A stretch of 64,000 nucleotides of DNA from CAYUYV01 sp964561475 (lineage in GTDB: Bacteria > Pseudomonadota > Alphaproteobacteria > JAJFIK01), in NCBI GenBank assembly GCA_964561475.1, contig CAZLPU010000012.1, positions 1 to 64,000 of the forward strand, read 5' to 3'. The notes under the pieces are model-generated. The model was not told where the DNA came from and did not search any database. It saw only the letters and a list, made by a program, of their open reading frames with translations. Shown here in pieces: positions 25,592-34,473 of the stretch (the first letter of the stretch is position 1; the number at the start of each line of letters is the position of its first letter). Position numbers and translations under genes: made by a program.

Positions 25592-26620
25592 ATGGCGGTT
25601 CCGGGCGATATGAATCTGATTACGGATGTTCCGGGTCTCATGGTCGGTCAGGCCCAGTGCAACCGTGCTGTCACGGGCGTGACCGTGGTGACCGGCGGCT
25701 CCCTGTTCACGGCGGCCTGCGATGTGCGCGGCGGCGGACCCGGCAGCCGGGAGACGGATGTTCTGGGTCCGTCCAATCTGGTGCAGAAGATCAATGCCGT
25801 TGTTCTATCCGGTGGCTCCGTATACGGATTGGCAGCGGGCGACGGTGTGGTGTCCGCCCTGGCCCAGAATGGCATCGGGCAGGTGTTCGGCAAGACACCG
25901 GTGCCCATTCCCATCGTCCCCGGCGCTGTGCTCCATGACCTGGGCAATGGCGGCGACAAGACCTGGGGCATGACGCCCCCCTATCGGGATCTGGGGATTG
26001 AAGCCCTGGACCAGGCTGGCCGGGCCTTCGAACTGGGGCTTTTCGGGGCCGGGCGGGGGGCCATGGCCGGGCTGGTCAAGGGCGGTATCGGGTCCGCCTC
26101 CCTTGATCTTGGGGACGGGCTTGTGGTGGGTGCCCTGGTGGCGGTCAATGCCGCCGGGTCCGTCGTTACGCCCGGCGGACAGCACTTTTATGCGGCCCCT
26201 TATGAAATCGGTATGGAGTTCGGCGGGTTCGGTCTAGGGCCTAAGGAAGATCTGAGTGAGCCGCTCCCGGCCTATTCCCGGCTGCGTTACCGGGAGGAAT
26301 TGGCTCTCTCCGCCGCCGCCAACACCACCCTGGCGGTGGTTGCCTCCAATGGCGGCTTGAACCGGGCCGAGTGTATGCGGGTGGCCACCATGGCCCATGA
26401 CGGAATGGCCCGGGCCATCCGCCCGGTCCACACGCCCTTTGACGGGGATATCGTTTTTGCATTGTCCACGGATGATCCCGGCGGTATGCCTCCCCGGGAA
26501 TACGAGAGTGACCGCACCTTCAAGCTTACCAAAATGGGTGCAGCGGCGGGGGATTGCCTGGCCCGGGCCATCGCCCGGGCGGTCTACCATGCCAATCCGG
26601 ATCTGTTCAGCACCACTTGA
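25592..26620 (+). CDS. P1-family (S58, DmpA-type) aminopeptidase
   Basis: The 342-residue protein starts at the ATG at 25592 (GGGAGA upstream); an ATG nine codons earlier is unlikely. It has the P1/S58 features: LITDVPGLMVGQAQ at the start, VVLSGGSVYGLAAGDGV, and the self-cleavage site in SAAANTTLAVV, where cleavage before Thr245 would expose the nucleophile. RAIRPVHTPFDGDIVFALST follows. S58 enzymes are autoprocessed and release N-terminal amino acids, some with a preference for beta-amino acids or D-amino acid amides. There is no signal peptide. It is the last gene of the operon, convergent with the GFA gene 21 bases away. Confidence 0.92.
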   Translation: MAVPGDMNLITDVPGLMVGQAQCNRAVTGVTVVTGGSLFTAACDVRGGGPGSRETDVLGPSNLVQKINAVVLSGGSVYGLAAGDGVVSALAQNGIGQVFGKTPVPIPIVPGAVLHDLGNGGDKTWGMTPPYRDLGIEALDQAGRAFELGLFGAGRGAMAGLVKGGIGSASLDLGDGLVVGALVAVNAAGSVVTPGGQHFYAAPYEIGMEFGGFGLGPKEDLSEPLPAYSRLRYREELALSAAANTTLAVVASNGGLNRAECMRVATMAHDGMARAIRPVHTPFDGDIVFALSTDDPGGMPPREYESDRTFKLTKMGAAAGDCLARAIARAVYHANPDLFSTT

Positions 26621-26641
26621 GCGGCGGGGTGAGCACGGTCT

Positions 26642-27049
26642 TCAGCCGGGGAAGCGTTCGAAGGCCGGCACACCCTCGGGCAGCAGATGGAATGCCTGCA
26701 TTTCCGAGGTATAGATCACCAACAAGGGCCCTTCGTACTGGGACGGATCATCCATGGACCCCACCTTCAGGATCACCGTGCCGGGAAGCCCCGGGGCCCG
26801 GGTGAGGATGGGCGTGCCGCAGGTGGCGCAGAATTCCCGGCTTACGGGATTTTCCAGATCGGGCTTGCTGAACGCAGCGGGCTGATCCTTGGTGTAGCGG
26901 AACGCGGCTTCGGGCATGCCGAGAGCATAGTTTGGACCACCTCCGGCGCAGTATTGGCACTCCCGGCAATGGCACTGGATCTTGAAGAGAGGATCCCCAT
27001 CCACCTCATAGCGCACCGCGCCACAGTAACATCCGCCTTCAATATGCAT
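26642..27049 (-). CDS. GFA-family zinc protein
   Basis: The 135-residue protein has the Cys pattern of the GFA (glutathione-dependent formaldehyde-activating enzyme-like) fold: GGCYCGAVRYEV, then QCHCRECQYCAG, then FCATCGTPI. These bind structural and possibly catalytic zinc. Most members are not proven formaldehyde enzymes. It is transcribed after the P450 gene (48-base gap), probably in the same message, and AGGAG lies upstream. The role is unknown. Confidence 0.9.
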   Translation of the reverse strand: MHIEGGCYCGAVRYEVDGDPLFKIQCHCRECQYCAGGGPNYALGMPEAAFRYTKDQPAAFSKPDLENPVSREFCATCGTPILTRAPGLPGTVILKVGSMDDPSQYEGPLLVIYTSEMQAFHLLPEGVPAFERFPG

Positions 27050-27097
27050 GGTCCGCTTTCTCCTGTCTGACTACCAATTGTCCGGGTAACCCCACAT

Positions 27098-28390
27098 TCA
27101 GGTCATGGTGAACCGGATCGGCAGATGTTTTGGTCCGTTCACGAAGGTTGAGGCGCCGATTTCCGGCTCCCCGTCGAGTTCGACACTGGTCAGCCGGGGG
27201 ATGAGTTCCTCGAACAGGATCCGCATTTCCATCTTGGCCAGATGCTGCCCCAGGCACAGATGGGCGCCATACCCGAAAGCGAGATGCTTGTTGGGGGAGC
27301 GGTCGGAGCGGAACACGAAGGGGTCCTCGAACACCTCTTCATCCCGGTTGCCCGATGCGTAACACAGCATCAGCCAGTCACCCTTGGCAATCGTGCGGCC
27401 CGCCAGTTCCGTGTCCGCCGTTGCGCTGCGCATGAAGGTCTTCACCGGCGTGGTCCAGCGGATGGCCTCGTCCACGAGACCGGGAATGAGGCTCGGGTCC
27501 GCCTTCACCTTGGCGAATTCCTCCGGATCCGCTGCAATGGCCCCCATGGCGCCGGCGGTGGAGGAGGAGGTGGTGTCGTGTCCGGCAGTCGCGACGATCG
27601 TGTAATAGCCCATTTCCTCCAGGGGAGAGATGGGGCGCCCGTCGATCGTGGCATTGGCGATCACGCTGGCGACGTCATTGCGGGGATTGGCCCGCCGGTC
27701 ATCGCTCAGGGCCTGGAAATAGGCGTTGATGTCCTGGACCACCTCGAAGATCATATTGGTGAATTCCTCCGGGGTCATCGCTTCCATGGCCCGGGAGGTT
27801 TCCGGGTCCTGGGCCCCGAAAAGTTCCTGAGTCAGACGCATCATGAAGGGCTCGTCTTCCCGGGGCACGCCGAGAATGCTCATGATCACGTGGAGGGGAT
27901 AGCCAAGGGCCACGGCGGTGACGAAATCGCACCGGCCCCCCTCGGCGGCCATCTTGTCCACGGTTTCCCGGGCAATCACCCGGATGTCGTTTTCGATCTT
28001 GCGCAGATTGGGGGGCATGAACCAGGCCTGGGTCAAGGCGCGGTATTTCGGATGATCCGGCGGGTCCATCTGCACCAGGGAGCGCACCAGATGGGGACTG
28101 CCCCCCATGATATCCCGCACCCGGCGGTCCGAGGCCTGGGTGGTCAGGGTCGTGGCCAGGTCCCCATTGTGGAACAGATTGTTCTGGCGGCTGACGGAGA
28201 GGATATCCGCATGTTTCGTCACCACCCAGAAGGGATCGTACCCGGGCAGATCGGCCACACCGAGGGGATTGTTCCGGCGCAGCCATTGATGGGCCTGAAA
28301 GATCCGGTGATCGGCATAGGCGCCCGGGTCGACCAGGTGTGCGGCGATCTCGTCGGGGATCCGGTGGGCGGACTGGGCAGCGGTCAGCAT
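27098..28390 (-). CDS. Cytochrome P450 (soluble bacterial type)
   Basis: The 430-residue protein starts at the ATG at 28390, which has AGGAG 7 bases upstream; a start 13 codons earlier has none. Diagnostic motifs are all present: I-helix AGHDTTSSS (269-277), ExxR as EAIR (308-311), and heme loop FGYGAHLCLG (372-381) with ligand Cys379. It has no membrane anchor. LVQMDPPDHPKYR and the overall pattern resemble the CYP125/142/CYP124-like steroid and fatty acid hydroxylases of actinobacteria and alphaproteobacteria, but the substrate cannot be read from sequence. No ferredoxin or reductase gene is adjacent. It is divergent from a small-molecule kinase gene. Confidence 0.95.
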   Translation of the reverse strand: MLTAAQSAHRIPDEIAAHLVDPGAYADHRIFQAHQWLRRNNPLGVADLPGYDPFWVVTKHADILSVSRQNNLFHNGDLATTLTTQASDRRVRDIMGGSPHLVRSLVQMDPPDHPKYRALTQAWFMPPNLRKIENDIRVIARETVDKMAAEGGRCDFVTAVALGYPLHVIMSILGVPREDEPFMMRLTQELFGAQDPETSRAMEAMTPEEFTNMIFEVVQDINAYFQALSDDRRANPRNDVASVIANATIDGRPISPLEEMGYYTIVATAGHDTTSSSTAGAMGAIAADPEEFAKVKADPSLIPGLVDEAIRWTTPVKTFMRSATADTELAGRTIAKGDWLMLCYASGNRDEEVFEDPFVFRSDRSPNKHLAFGYGAHLCLGQHLAKMEMRILFEELIPRLTSVELDGEPEIGASTFVNGPKHLPIRFTMT

Positions 28391-28428
28391 GGGCAGCTCC
28401 TGGCGGTCATCCGATACATGCACGCACA

Positions 28429-28457
28429 AGCATTCAAGGGGGTGGTGGATTTGTCAA
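28429..28457 (-). promoter_or_regulatory. Possible P450 promoter
   Basis: On the minus strand TTGACA (28457-28452) is followed after 17 bases by AATGCT (28434-28429). Transcription would begin about 30 bases before the P450 ATG. The -35 is perfect, the -10 weak. Confidence 0.4.
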
Positions 28458-28573
28458 TTGGCACCTGGACCCGGCGTGGCGTTCGGGGGGATCTTGATCG
28501 GAGCCGGGGAACCGGCCCATCATGGGACCAATGACCGGACAACAACCCGCAACGGGACCAGGAGGAACGCCCC

Positions 28574-29692
28574 ATGCTGTCGCGCCTGTTCGGAGGTCAC
28601 CATCGCTCCGGCCCGCCGCCCATTCCCGATGATCCCCTCAATCTGGAGCCCGGGTGGTTCAACACCCTTTTCGCCCATCTGGGCTGGGATGCGGTGGTGT
28701 CCCGGGTTCAGGGCCAATCCGTGGGCACGGGCCAGATCGGCCTGAATGTGCGGTTCACCATCGCTTACAAGCGCAACCGGTCGAACGCTCCGGCGAGCAT
28801 TGTCGGCAAGTTTCCCTCCTACAGCGAAACGAGCCAGGCGGCGGCCCAGGCCCTGGGGCATTACAAGCGGGAGGTGTTCTTTTACCGGACCTTTCCCGAT
28901 GTGGCCCGGCGGATCGCACCGGAGGCTCTTTATACGGATTATGACGGGGAGACCAACCGCTTTGTTCTGCTGATGGAGGACATGGCGCCCTCGGTCCAGG
29001 GCGATCAACTGAGAGGGTGCAGCCTCGCCGAGGCGAAACGGGCCATGGATTATGCGGCCATTCTCCATGCGGCACACTGGAACGATCCGGACCTGGACGG
29101 TTACGAATGGCTTGAGGCCTCGTCAAGCGCGCCCCAGGGACCCATCACCCTGGAGGTGATCGAAGGGCTCTGGCACGGGTTCAAGGAACGCTATGCGGAC
29201 CGTCTGACCGGTGACGAGGAGCGGGTGGGGGACGCCTATGCCGGTGCCCTCGCCCGGTGGTCGGAGGGGTATGACGGACCCCGCTGTCTGACCCATGCAG
29301 ATTATCGCCTGGACAACATGCTGTTCGGCGATGCCTATGCCCAAAAGCCCCTGGTGGTGGTGGACTGGCAGACCGCCGGCGTGCGGGGTCCGGCCATCGA
29401 CGTGGCCTATTTTATCGGCGCGGGCCTGACCAGGGACATCCGGCCCCAACTGGAACGCCAGCTTCTCGACCACTACCATGCGGCCCTGAACCGGGAAGGG
29501 GTGCGCTATTACAGCCAGGAGCAGCTTTTCCAGCACTACCGCTGGTTCTCCTTCTTCGGACTGTCCGTGGCCTTTGCGGCGGCCATGCTGGTCGAGCAGA
29601 CCGAACGGGGAGACGAGATGTTCCTCACCATGACTCGGCGCCACGTGGATCATATTCTCGCCCTGGACGCCCTCGATCTGCTGAAAGGGTAG
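28574..29692 (+). CDS. Aminoglycoside phosphotransferase-fold small-molecule kinase
   Basis: The 372-residue protein has a kinase fold: Lys in IVGKFPSY (ATP), hinge FVLLMEDM, catalytic loop HADYRLDNML (H-x-D-x4-N) and metal site VVVDWQTAG (Asp). The relatives are the EcKinase/DUF1679-like and acyl-CoA dehydrogenase-associated phosphotransferases common in steroid- and terpenoid-degrading bacteria. It probably phosphorylates a hydroxylated small molecule, perhaps the product of the divergent P450; that is inference. AGGAGGAA precedes the ATG. Confidence 0.88.
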   Translation: MLSRLFGGHHRSGPPPIPDDPLNLEPGWFNTLFAHLGWDAVVSRVQGQSVGTGQIGLNVRFTIAYKRNRSNAPASIVGKFPSYSETSQAAAQALGHYKREVFFYRTFPDVARRIAPEALYTDYDGETNRFVLLMEDMAPSVQGDQLRGCSLAEAKRAMDYAAILHAAHWNDPDLDGYEWLEASSSAPQGPITLEVIEGLWHGFKERYADRLTGDEERVGDAYAGALARWSEGYDGPRCLTHADYRLDNMLFGDAYAQKPLVVVDWQTAGVRGPAIDVAYFIGAGLTRDIRPQLERQLLDHYHAALNREGVRYYSQEQLFQHYRWFSFFGLSVAFAAAMLVEQTERGDEMFLTMTRRHVDHILALDALDLLKG

Positions 29693-29757
29693 GGCGAGGG
29701 AGCCGGGTCGATCCTTTTGTTCAGCGAAAACCAACGAGATGTATCAGGGGCAGGACA

Positions 29758-32022
29758 ATGGCGTTCATAGGCCGACTATATCAGCGCATCGGTGAGATTT
29801 TGACACCCTCGGAGACCGGGTGGCGGGGGGCTGGGATCGGATTGTGGATCCTGGCTTTGTGCGCCTACGGCCTCTTCGTCACCGGGTTGCTCACGCCGGC
29901 GCCAACGGTGGAACGTGCCCTTGGGTTTGCCGTGCTCACCGGCATGGTGGTGGCGGTCTGGCTCGGCGCCATGGCGGCGATGGCGCTGTTGGAAAGCTTG
30001 CCTCGCGGCTTCCGCCGGGCCTTGTTTCTTGCCTTTACGCTCACATTTCTGCTCGCCATGGTCATGTGGGGTGCATCGAGCGGGGCGCTGATGGCCGGCG
30101 CGCTTGTTCTGGCGGTCAGTTTCCTGTTCGGCGGTCTGTTTGCGCTGATCGGGGGGCAGGGACGGCTTGTGTCGGCCATCGCGGCGGGGCTGGGGGCTGT
30201 GGCTCTGGTGAGCGCCGCGGTGCTTTTCCTCATCGACCAGGACGACCCGAACAGTGCCTATGCGGAGTACACCCTTGAGGACCGGACGCTCCCCCTGCCG
30301 GACCCTTCGGCACCGGGCCGGTACGATGTGCTCCAGTTCAGCTATGGGAGCGGGACCGACCGTCACCGGGCGGACTATGGCGACGTGGCAACCTGGACAT
30401 CCCGGTCCGTGGACGGTTCAAAGCTGCTCGATGACTGGAGTTGGGCGCGGACCCGCTATTGGGGTTTTGACGAAAAGGCCCTGCCCGTCCAGGGGCGGGT
30501 GTGGGCGCCCGATGGGGATGGCCCCTTTCCCCTTATCCTGATTGTCCATGGTAATCACGCCATGGAGGATTATTCCGATCCGGGCTATGCCTATCTGGGT
30601 GAGCACCTGGCCAGCCGTGGCTATATTCTCGTATCCGTGGACGAAAACTTTCTCAACGGCTCCATGGCGGACACCGCCAACCCCATGACCGGGGGCCTGG
30701 AGGAAGAGAACGATGCCAGGGGCTGGATGTTGCTGGAGCATCTGGTTCAGTGGCGGGAGTGGGCCCGCGATCCCGCGCACCCTCTGGCGGGCCGGGTGGA
30801 TATGGACCGTGTGGGGTTGATCGGCCATTCCCGGGGCGGGGAGGCGGTGGCCATTGCCGCTGCATTCAATCCGCTTTCCGCCTATCCGGATGATGTGAGC
30901 CAGGCCTTTGATTACGGTTTCAATCTGCGGGGCATTATCGCCATTGCCCCCGTGGACGGACAATACAAGCCGCGGGACCGGGGCACCCTCATGGAGGACG
31001 TCAACTACTTCGTCATCCACGGGGGCATGGACGGGGACGTGTCCTCCTTCATGGGCATGTCCCAATATTCCCGTGCGGTCTTTTCCGGTGAGGCGGACCG
31101 GTTCAAGGCCAGCCTTTATGTCAAGGATGCCAATCACGGCCAGTTCAACACCGGCTGGGGCCGGCTGGACGCGCCGCCGCCCTTCTCGTTTCTTCTCGAT
31201 ACGGATCCGATTATGGACGGTGGGGATCAGCGGCGGATTGCGCTCGTTTACTTCACCGCCTTCTGGGACATCACCATGAACGGGCGCAACGCCTATCGCC
31301 CCCTTTTCGCCGATGCCCGCCGGGGCGCCCAGTGGCTGCCGGACGGGGTCTATATCGCCAACACCCACAGCAGTTCCGACCTGTGGCTTGCTGATTTCGA
31401 AGAAGATCTGGATCCTTCAAGCGCCAGTCTGGAGGGTGCGGCCATCACGGGAACGCACCTGACCCGGTGGAAGGAGGCATGGATCGATCTGAAATGGCGG
31501 CCTTTGGAAACCCATGGAGCGGTGCTGGCCTGGAACCGGGAGGTGGAAGAGGAAACCGCCTCCTATGCGGTCACCTGGCCGGACGGGGCCGTCGATCTCG
31601 GGGAGCGGTCCGTTTTGCGGTTCTCCCTGGCCCAAGCCAAGGTAAAGACCACGCCGAAAGGGTGGGAACCGGACAAGGAAGACCGTTCAGACACGGATGA
31701 ACAGGACGCCAAGGACGAGCCAGCGCCCCTCGACTGGACAGTCATCGTGACGGATCGGCAAGGTGTCTCCGCAAGTCTGCCCTTGAGCCATGATCTGGCG
31801 CTCTATCCCCAGGTTCTCACCTATACCCGCCGTCTGGCGTTCCTGGAAACGGACGAGGCATCGGAACCGGTCATGCGCCGTTACGCGCTGCCCCTGGCCC
31901 GGTTCGCCGCCGCCAACCCGGCGCTCGATCCCATGCGGATCACCAAGGTGACGTTCCGCTTCGACCGCAGCGAGGAGGGGGCGATCATCCTCGATGATCT
32001 GGGGTTCAGCCCCGACTTTTAA
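29758..32022 (+). CDS. Membrane-anchored alpha/beta hydrolase
   Basis: The 754-residue protein has about five transmembrane segments in residues 20-160, then a large domain. An alpha/beta hydrolase core is clear: LILIVHGNHAMEDY with the oxyanion strand, nucleophile elbow GHSRGGEA (Ser at about 359) and His in DANHGQFNTGW (about 460). The C-terminal 280 residues are beta-rich with an acidic Lys/Asp patch (KEDRSDTDEQDAKDE) and resemble no family I know. The catalytic domain should lie in the periplasm if the membrane helices are odd in number. It follows the kinase gene by 65 bases and ends at a good terminator. Confidence 0.82.
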   Translation: MAFIGRLYQRIGEILTPSETGWRGAGIGLWILALCAYGLFVTGLLTPAPTVERALGFAVLTGMVVAVWLGAMAAMALLESLPRGFRRALFLAFTLTFLLAMVMWGASSGALMAGALVLAVSFLFGGLFALIGGQGRLVSAIAAGLGAVALVSAAVLFLIDQDDPNSAYAEYTLEDRTLPLPDPSAPGRYDVLQFSYGSGTDRHRADYGDVATWTSRSVDGSKLLDDWSWARTRYWGFDEKALPVQGRVWAPDGDGPFPLILIVHGNHAMEDYSDPGYAYLGEHLASRGYILVSVDENFLNGSMADTANPMTGGLEEENDARGWMLLEHLVQWREWARDPAHPLAGRVDMDRVGLIGHSRGGEAVAIAAAFNPLSAYPDDVSQAFDYGFNLRGIIAIAPVDGQYKPRDRGTLMEDVNYFVIHGGMDGDVSSFMGMSQYSRAVFSGEADRFKASLYVKDANHGQFNTGWGRLDAPPPFSFLLDTDPIMDGGDQRRIALVYFTAFWDITMNGRNAYRPLFADARRGAQWLPDGVYIANTHSSSDLWLADFEEDLDPSSASLEGAAITGTHLTRWKEAWIDLKWRPLETHGAVLAWNREVEEETASYAVTWPDGAVDLGERSVLRFSLAQAKVKTTPKGWEPDKEDRSDTDEQDAKDEPAPLDWTVIVTDRQGVSASLPLSHDLALYPQVLTYTRRLAFLETDEASEPVMRRYALPLARFAAANPALDPMRITKVTFRFDRSEEGAIILDDLGFSPDF

Positions 32023-32073
32023 GGCAATGCGAAGGGGGGCGGTTTACGTGAAAGAGCGCCCGGCCTGAAAGGA

Positions 32074-32085
32074 GGGCACGTGCCC
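32074..32085. promoter_or_regulatory. 12-bp perfect palindrome GGGCACGTGCCC
   Basis: The dyad lies between two converging genes, 51 bases after the hydrolase stop. It could be an mRNA hairpin or a protein site; no T-run follows. Confidence 0.3.
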
Positions 32086-32093
32086 AAATGGGT

Positions 32094-32124
32094 GCTGGCG
32101 GGGCATGGCTCCGCCAGCGGTTTT
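32094..32124 (+). terminator. Intrinsic terminator for the membrane hydrolase gene
   Basis: GCTGGCGG and CCGCCAGC pair around a 9-base loop and are followed by GGTTTT. It overlaps the tail of the converging gene by none and ends 3 bases before its stop codon at 32127. Confidence 0.6.
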
Positions 32125-32126
32125 GA

Positions 32127-33101
32127 TCAGTCCTGCTGCTTTTGGGGTTCGTCGAAAGGCTCGTCGTCGAAAGGCTCATCGTCGTATGGGCCTTCGTCAT
32201 CGAAACGCTCATCTTCAAAGCGTTCATCATCCCGGTACGGTTCATCCTCGTAGCGGCCATTGCCGTTGTAGCCGCCAGCGCGGCCCTGGCCATCCGCATA
32301 GCGCCCGCTCACCAGAATGACTGCTTCACCGCTTGAGCCGATTGCCCGGCAGTTGAGCAGGACATTGCGCACGGAGCGCGGTGCGCCGAAGCTGATGATC
32401 TGGGGACTTCCGGGCACCAATTGACCTTCGAAAACCTCCTGGCGCCGGCCATTGCCGAAAGTCACGAACACCCGTCCACAGAACGCCGCGCCCCGGCGCA
32501 CCCCCAGACGGATCCGGTCCACCGGTGCGCGAAACCCGGACACACCGATGACCCGGCTGCGCCCGGGGCCGAACCGGGCCACACCGACCTCATAGAACTG
32601 GCCGGCAAAGCCCAATCCGCCTCGGCCATTCGGCCCCTGGGGTCCGATAGGCTCGACGCCCACACGGGGTCCTTCACGGTAGCCATCTCTGTAGCCGTCC
32701 CTGTAGGAATCCCGCTCACCGCCCTGGCGATAACGCCGGTCGAGGTCAACGGATACTTCGAGCCGGGCGTAATTGCCGTTCCGTCCCCGGCAGGCAAAAA
32801 TCAGATTGCGGACGCCCCGCAGCCCGGGAATATCGATACGCCGGGGATTGCCGCGCCGGATCCGGCCCTGAAAAATCACCCGGCGGTTGCCGTTGCCGAA
32901 GGTGACGATCACACGAAGGCATTCCACGCTCGCGCCGCGCGCGCGCAGGCGGATGCGGTCCACGCCGCCGATCTGCACGGGCAGCACCCGTTGGGTGAAA
33001 TTCGGAGCAAGACTGAGGGTGCCAACACGGTTCCAGTCCGCATAGGCCGGAGCTGTCATCACACCAAGGGCGACGGCCAGCCAGAAAAGCAGGTTACGCA
33101 T
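32127..33101 (-). CDS. Exported protein with two internal beta-domain repeats and an acidic tail
   Basis: The 324-residue protein starts at the ATG at 33101, with GGGAGGA upstream; an earlier start at 33194 would hide the signal peptide (MRNLLFW...APAYA). The mature part has two copies of a domain of about 80 residues: VDRIRLRARGASVEC...VIVTFGNGNRR...VRNLIFACRG and VDRIRLGVRRGAAFC...VFVTFGNGRRQ...VRNVLLNCRA. Each has two Cys at the same places, suggesting a disulfide in each. The linker holds an RDGY repeat, and the last 50 residues alternate acidic and aromatic (RFDDEGPYDDEPFDDEPF). The function is unknown; the acidic tail might bind calcium or a basic partner. Secreted or periplasmic. Confidence 0.85.
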   Translation of the reverse strand: MRNLLFWLAVALGVMTAPAYADWNRVGTLSLAPNFTQRVLPVQIGGVDRIRLRARGASVECLRVIVTFGNGNRRVIFQGRIRRGNPRRIDIPGLRGVRNLIFACRGRNGNYARLEVSVDLDRRYRQGGERDSYRDGYRDGYREGPRVGVEPIGPQGPNGRGGLGFAGQFYEVGVARFGPGRSRVIGVSGFRAPVDRIRLGVRRGAAFCGRVFVTFGNGRRQEVFEGQLVPGSPQIISFGAPRSVRNVLLNCRAIGSSGEAVILVSGRYADGQGRAGGYNGNGRYEDEPYRDDERFEDERFDDEGPYDDEPFDDEPFDEPQKQQD

Positions 33102-33292
33102 ATGAGAGTCCTCCCTTACCAAGGGCGGCAGGGTACCAGAATGCCCGTGCCGTGGCACCTCCCCGGTTCGCCTTCCGCGGGCGGACACCTGCAAGGGGTG
33201 TGGCAGTGCAGCATAGTGGCGTGGCCCCTTGCGGTCGCGCGGGTGCCTGCAATGGCGAAAGACCCGATACAGTGAAACATAGGGAGCAAGCC

Positions 33293-33789
33293 GTGCAGCA
33301 GCCGGACAATACCCATCTTGCTCAACTGCCCAGCTCGCTTAAATGCATGTGGCGACCGCCCTGGAGGATTCGGAGAGCCCGACCCTGGCCGGATTCATGG
33401 CGGCCCTCGATGCGGTCGATGCCCTGGCGGAGCGGTCCCCCGGGTTCGTCTGGCGGCTGACCAATGACGGCGGAAACGACGCGATCGCCTTGCGTCCATC
33501 CGATGATCCGCTCTTTCTGGTCAATATGTCCGTATGGGAAACACCAAGGCGCCTGGAGCACTTCGTCTGGAATACGGTCCACACCAAGGTCTATCGCGGC
33601 AAGGCCCAGTGGTTTTCGGCCCACGCAAAGCCCCATTTCGTCATGTGGTGGAGTCCCGTGGGCCATCGTCCGTCCGTAGACGAAGCCCTTGGCCGTCTGG
33701 AGGATCTCACTGCACATGGACCAAGCGAGCGGGCCTTCGGATGGGACGCGTTGATGAATGCGGATGCAGTGCGCAACTGCCGCTGCGCC
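33293..33789 (+). pseudogene. DUF3291 gene with apparent frameshift and lost stop codon
   Basis: A GTG at 33293 with GGGAG 6 bases upstream opens a frame reading NTHLAQL, the usual DUF3291 start. The rest of the domain (SPTLAGFMAAL, RSPGFVWRL, LVNMSVWE, MWWSPVGHRPSVDEAL, HGPSERAFGW) lies in another frame from about 33343 on. A one- or two-base indel near 33335-33350 would join them. After about 33789 similarity ends but the frame has no stop until 34563, crossing a 19-bp tandem repeat and the antisense of the next gene. So both ends are damaged, or the assembly has an error. DUF3291 proteins are small, cytoplasmic, possibly monooxygenase-like; function unknown. Confidence 0.7.
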
Positions 33790-33798
33790 GGACGGTCC

Positions 33799-33847
33799 AG
33801 GCCCAACCTACCGGCCCAGGCCCAGCTACCGGCAGAGGCCCAGATCC
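33799..33847. repeat. 18-19-bp tandem repeat, 2.5 units, over a stop codon
   Basis: aggcccaacctaccggccc (33799-33817), aggcccagctaccggcag (33818-33835) and a partial aggcccagatccc (33836-33848). The stop of the minus-strand Cys-rich gene (33826-33828) lies inside, and the array marks the end of the damaged DUF3291 gene. Confidence 0.8.
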
Positions 33848-34473
33848 CGCTGGCGGGTGCAGTTGGTGAAGTAGTCTTCCATCAGTACCTGGCTGTGGCC
33901 ACATCCCTTCAGGGCGCCCATGGCCGTGAAGGGGTTCTTGTCCGGCGGCCCGCCGATATGGAGTTTCAGGTCCACGGTCATGGCCGTGGCCTGGGGCGCC
34001 AGCGCGCAGCAACTGGCATAGTCCACATGGAATTTGACGTCCGGACCTCTTTTGTTGCGTGTGTCCAGGAACGGTCCCAGGAGTTGGATGCCGACACTGT
34101 TGCCTTCGGCGGGTGCGCAGGTGAGCGGAGCAATCCGCTGGTGCCGGCTTTCGATCAGATCGTTCATGCAGGCCTTGATCCGATCCCGGGCATTCTCCCG
34201 GCATTCATTCGCCAGCGTCTGGTTCTTGCACTGACCACGGCCGATGAAATTGTCGATGATATGGGTGGCGCCCTTCATCCCTGGGGCATCCTCCGCATCC
34301 TGCACTTCGATGAACAGCCAAGCCTGACAACCCCGGGTGACATAAGCATCAGCACCCTGGATAGAGTAGATCAAGGGAAATACAACAAGAACGACTATAG
34401 ATATTGTCTGATACTTTACACTCACGCGGATCACTTGCTTGAAGGCACCCAGAGCCATTGGCTTCATGCCCAT
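33826..34473 (-). CDS. Cysteine-rich protein with one membrane anchor, unknown function
   Basis: The 215-residue protein has an N-terminal hydrophobic segment (about 22-40, TISIVVLVVFPLIYSI) and then a soluble, probably periplasmic part with ten cysteines (for example GRGQCKNQTLANECREN, NDLIESRHQRIAPLTC, ASCCALA). AAGGAA lies upstream of the ATG. The first 150 bases are AT-richer than the neighbours. No family recognised. It overlaps the runaway plus-strand frame of DUF3291; the signal-anchor, ribosome site and Cys pattern favour the minus frame as the real gene. Confidence 0.7.
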   Translation of the reverse strand: MGMKPMALGAFKQVIRVSVKYQTISIVVLVVFPLIYSIQGADAYVTRGCQAWLFIEVQDAEDAPGMKGATHIIDNFIGRGQCKNQTLANECRENARDRIKACMNDLIESRHQRIAPLTCAPAEGNSVGIQLLGPFLDTRNKRGPDVKFHVDYASCCALAPQATAMTVDLKLHIGGPPDKNPFTAMGALKGCGHSQVLMEDYFTNCTRQRDLGLCR

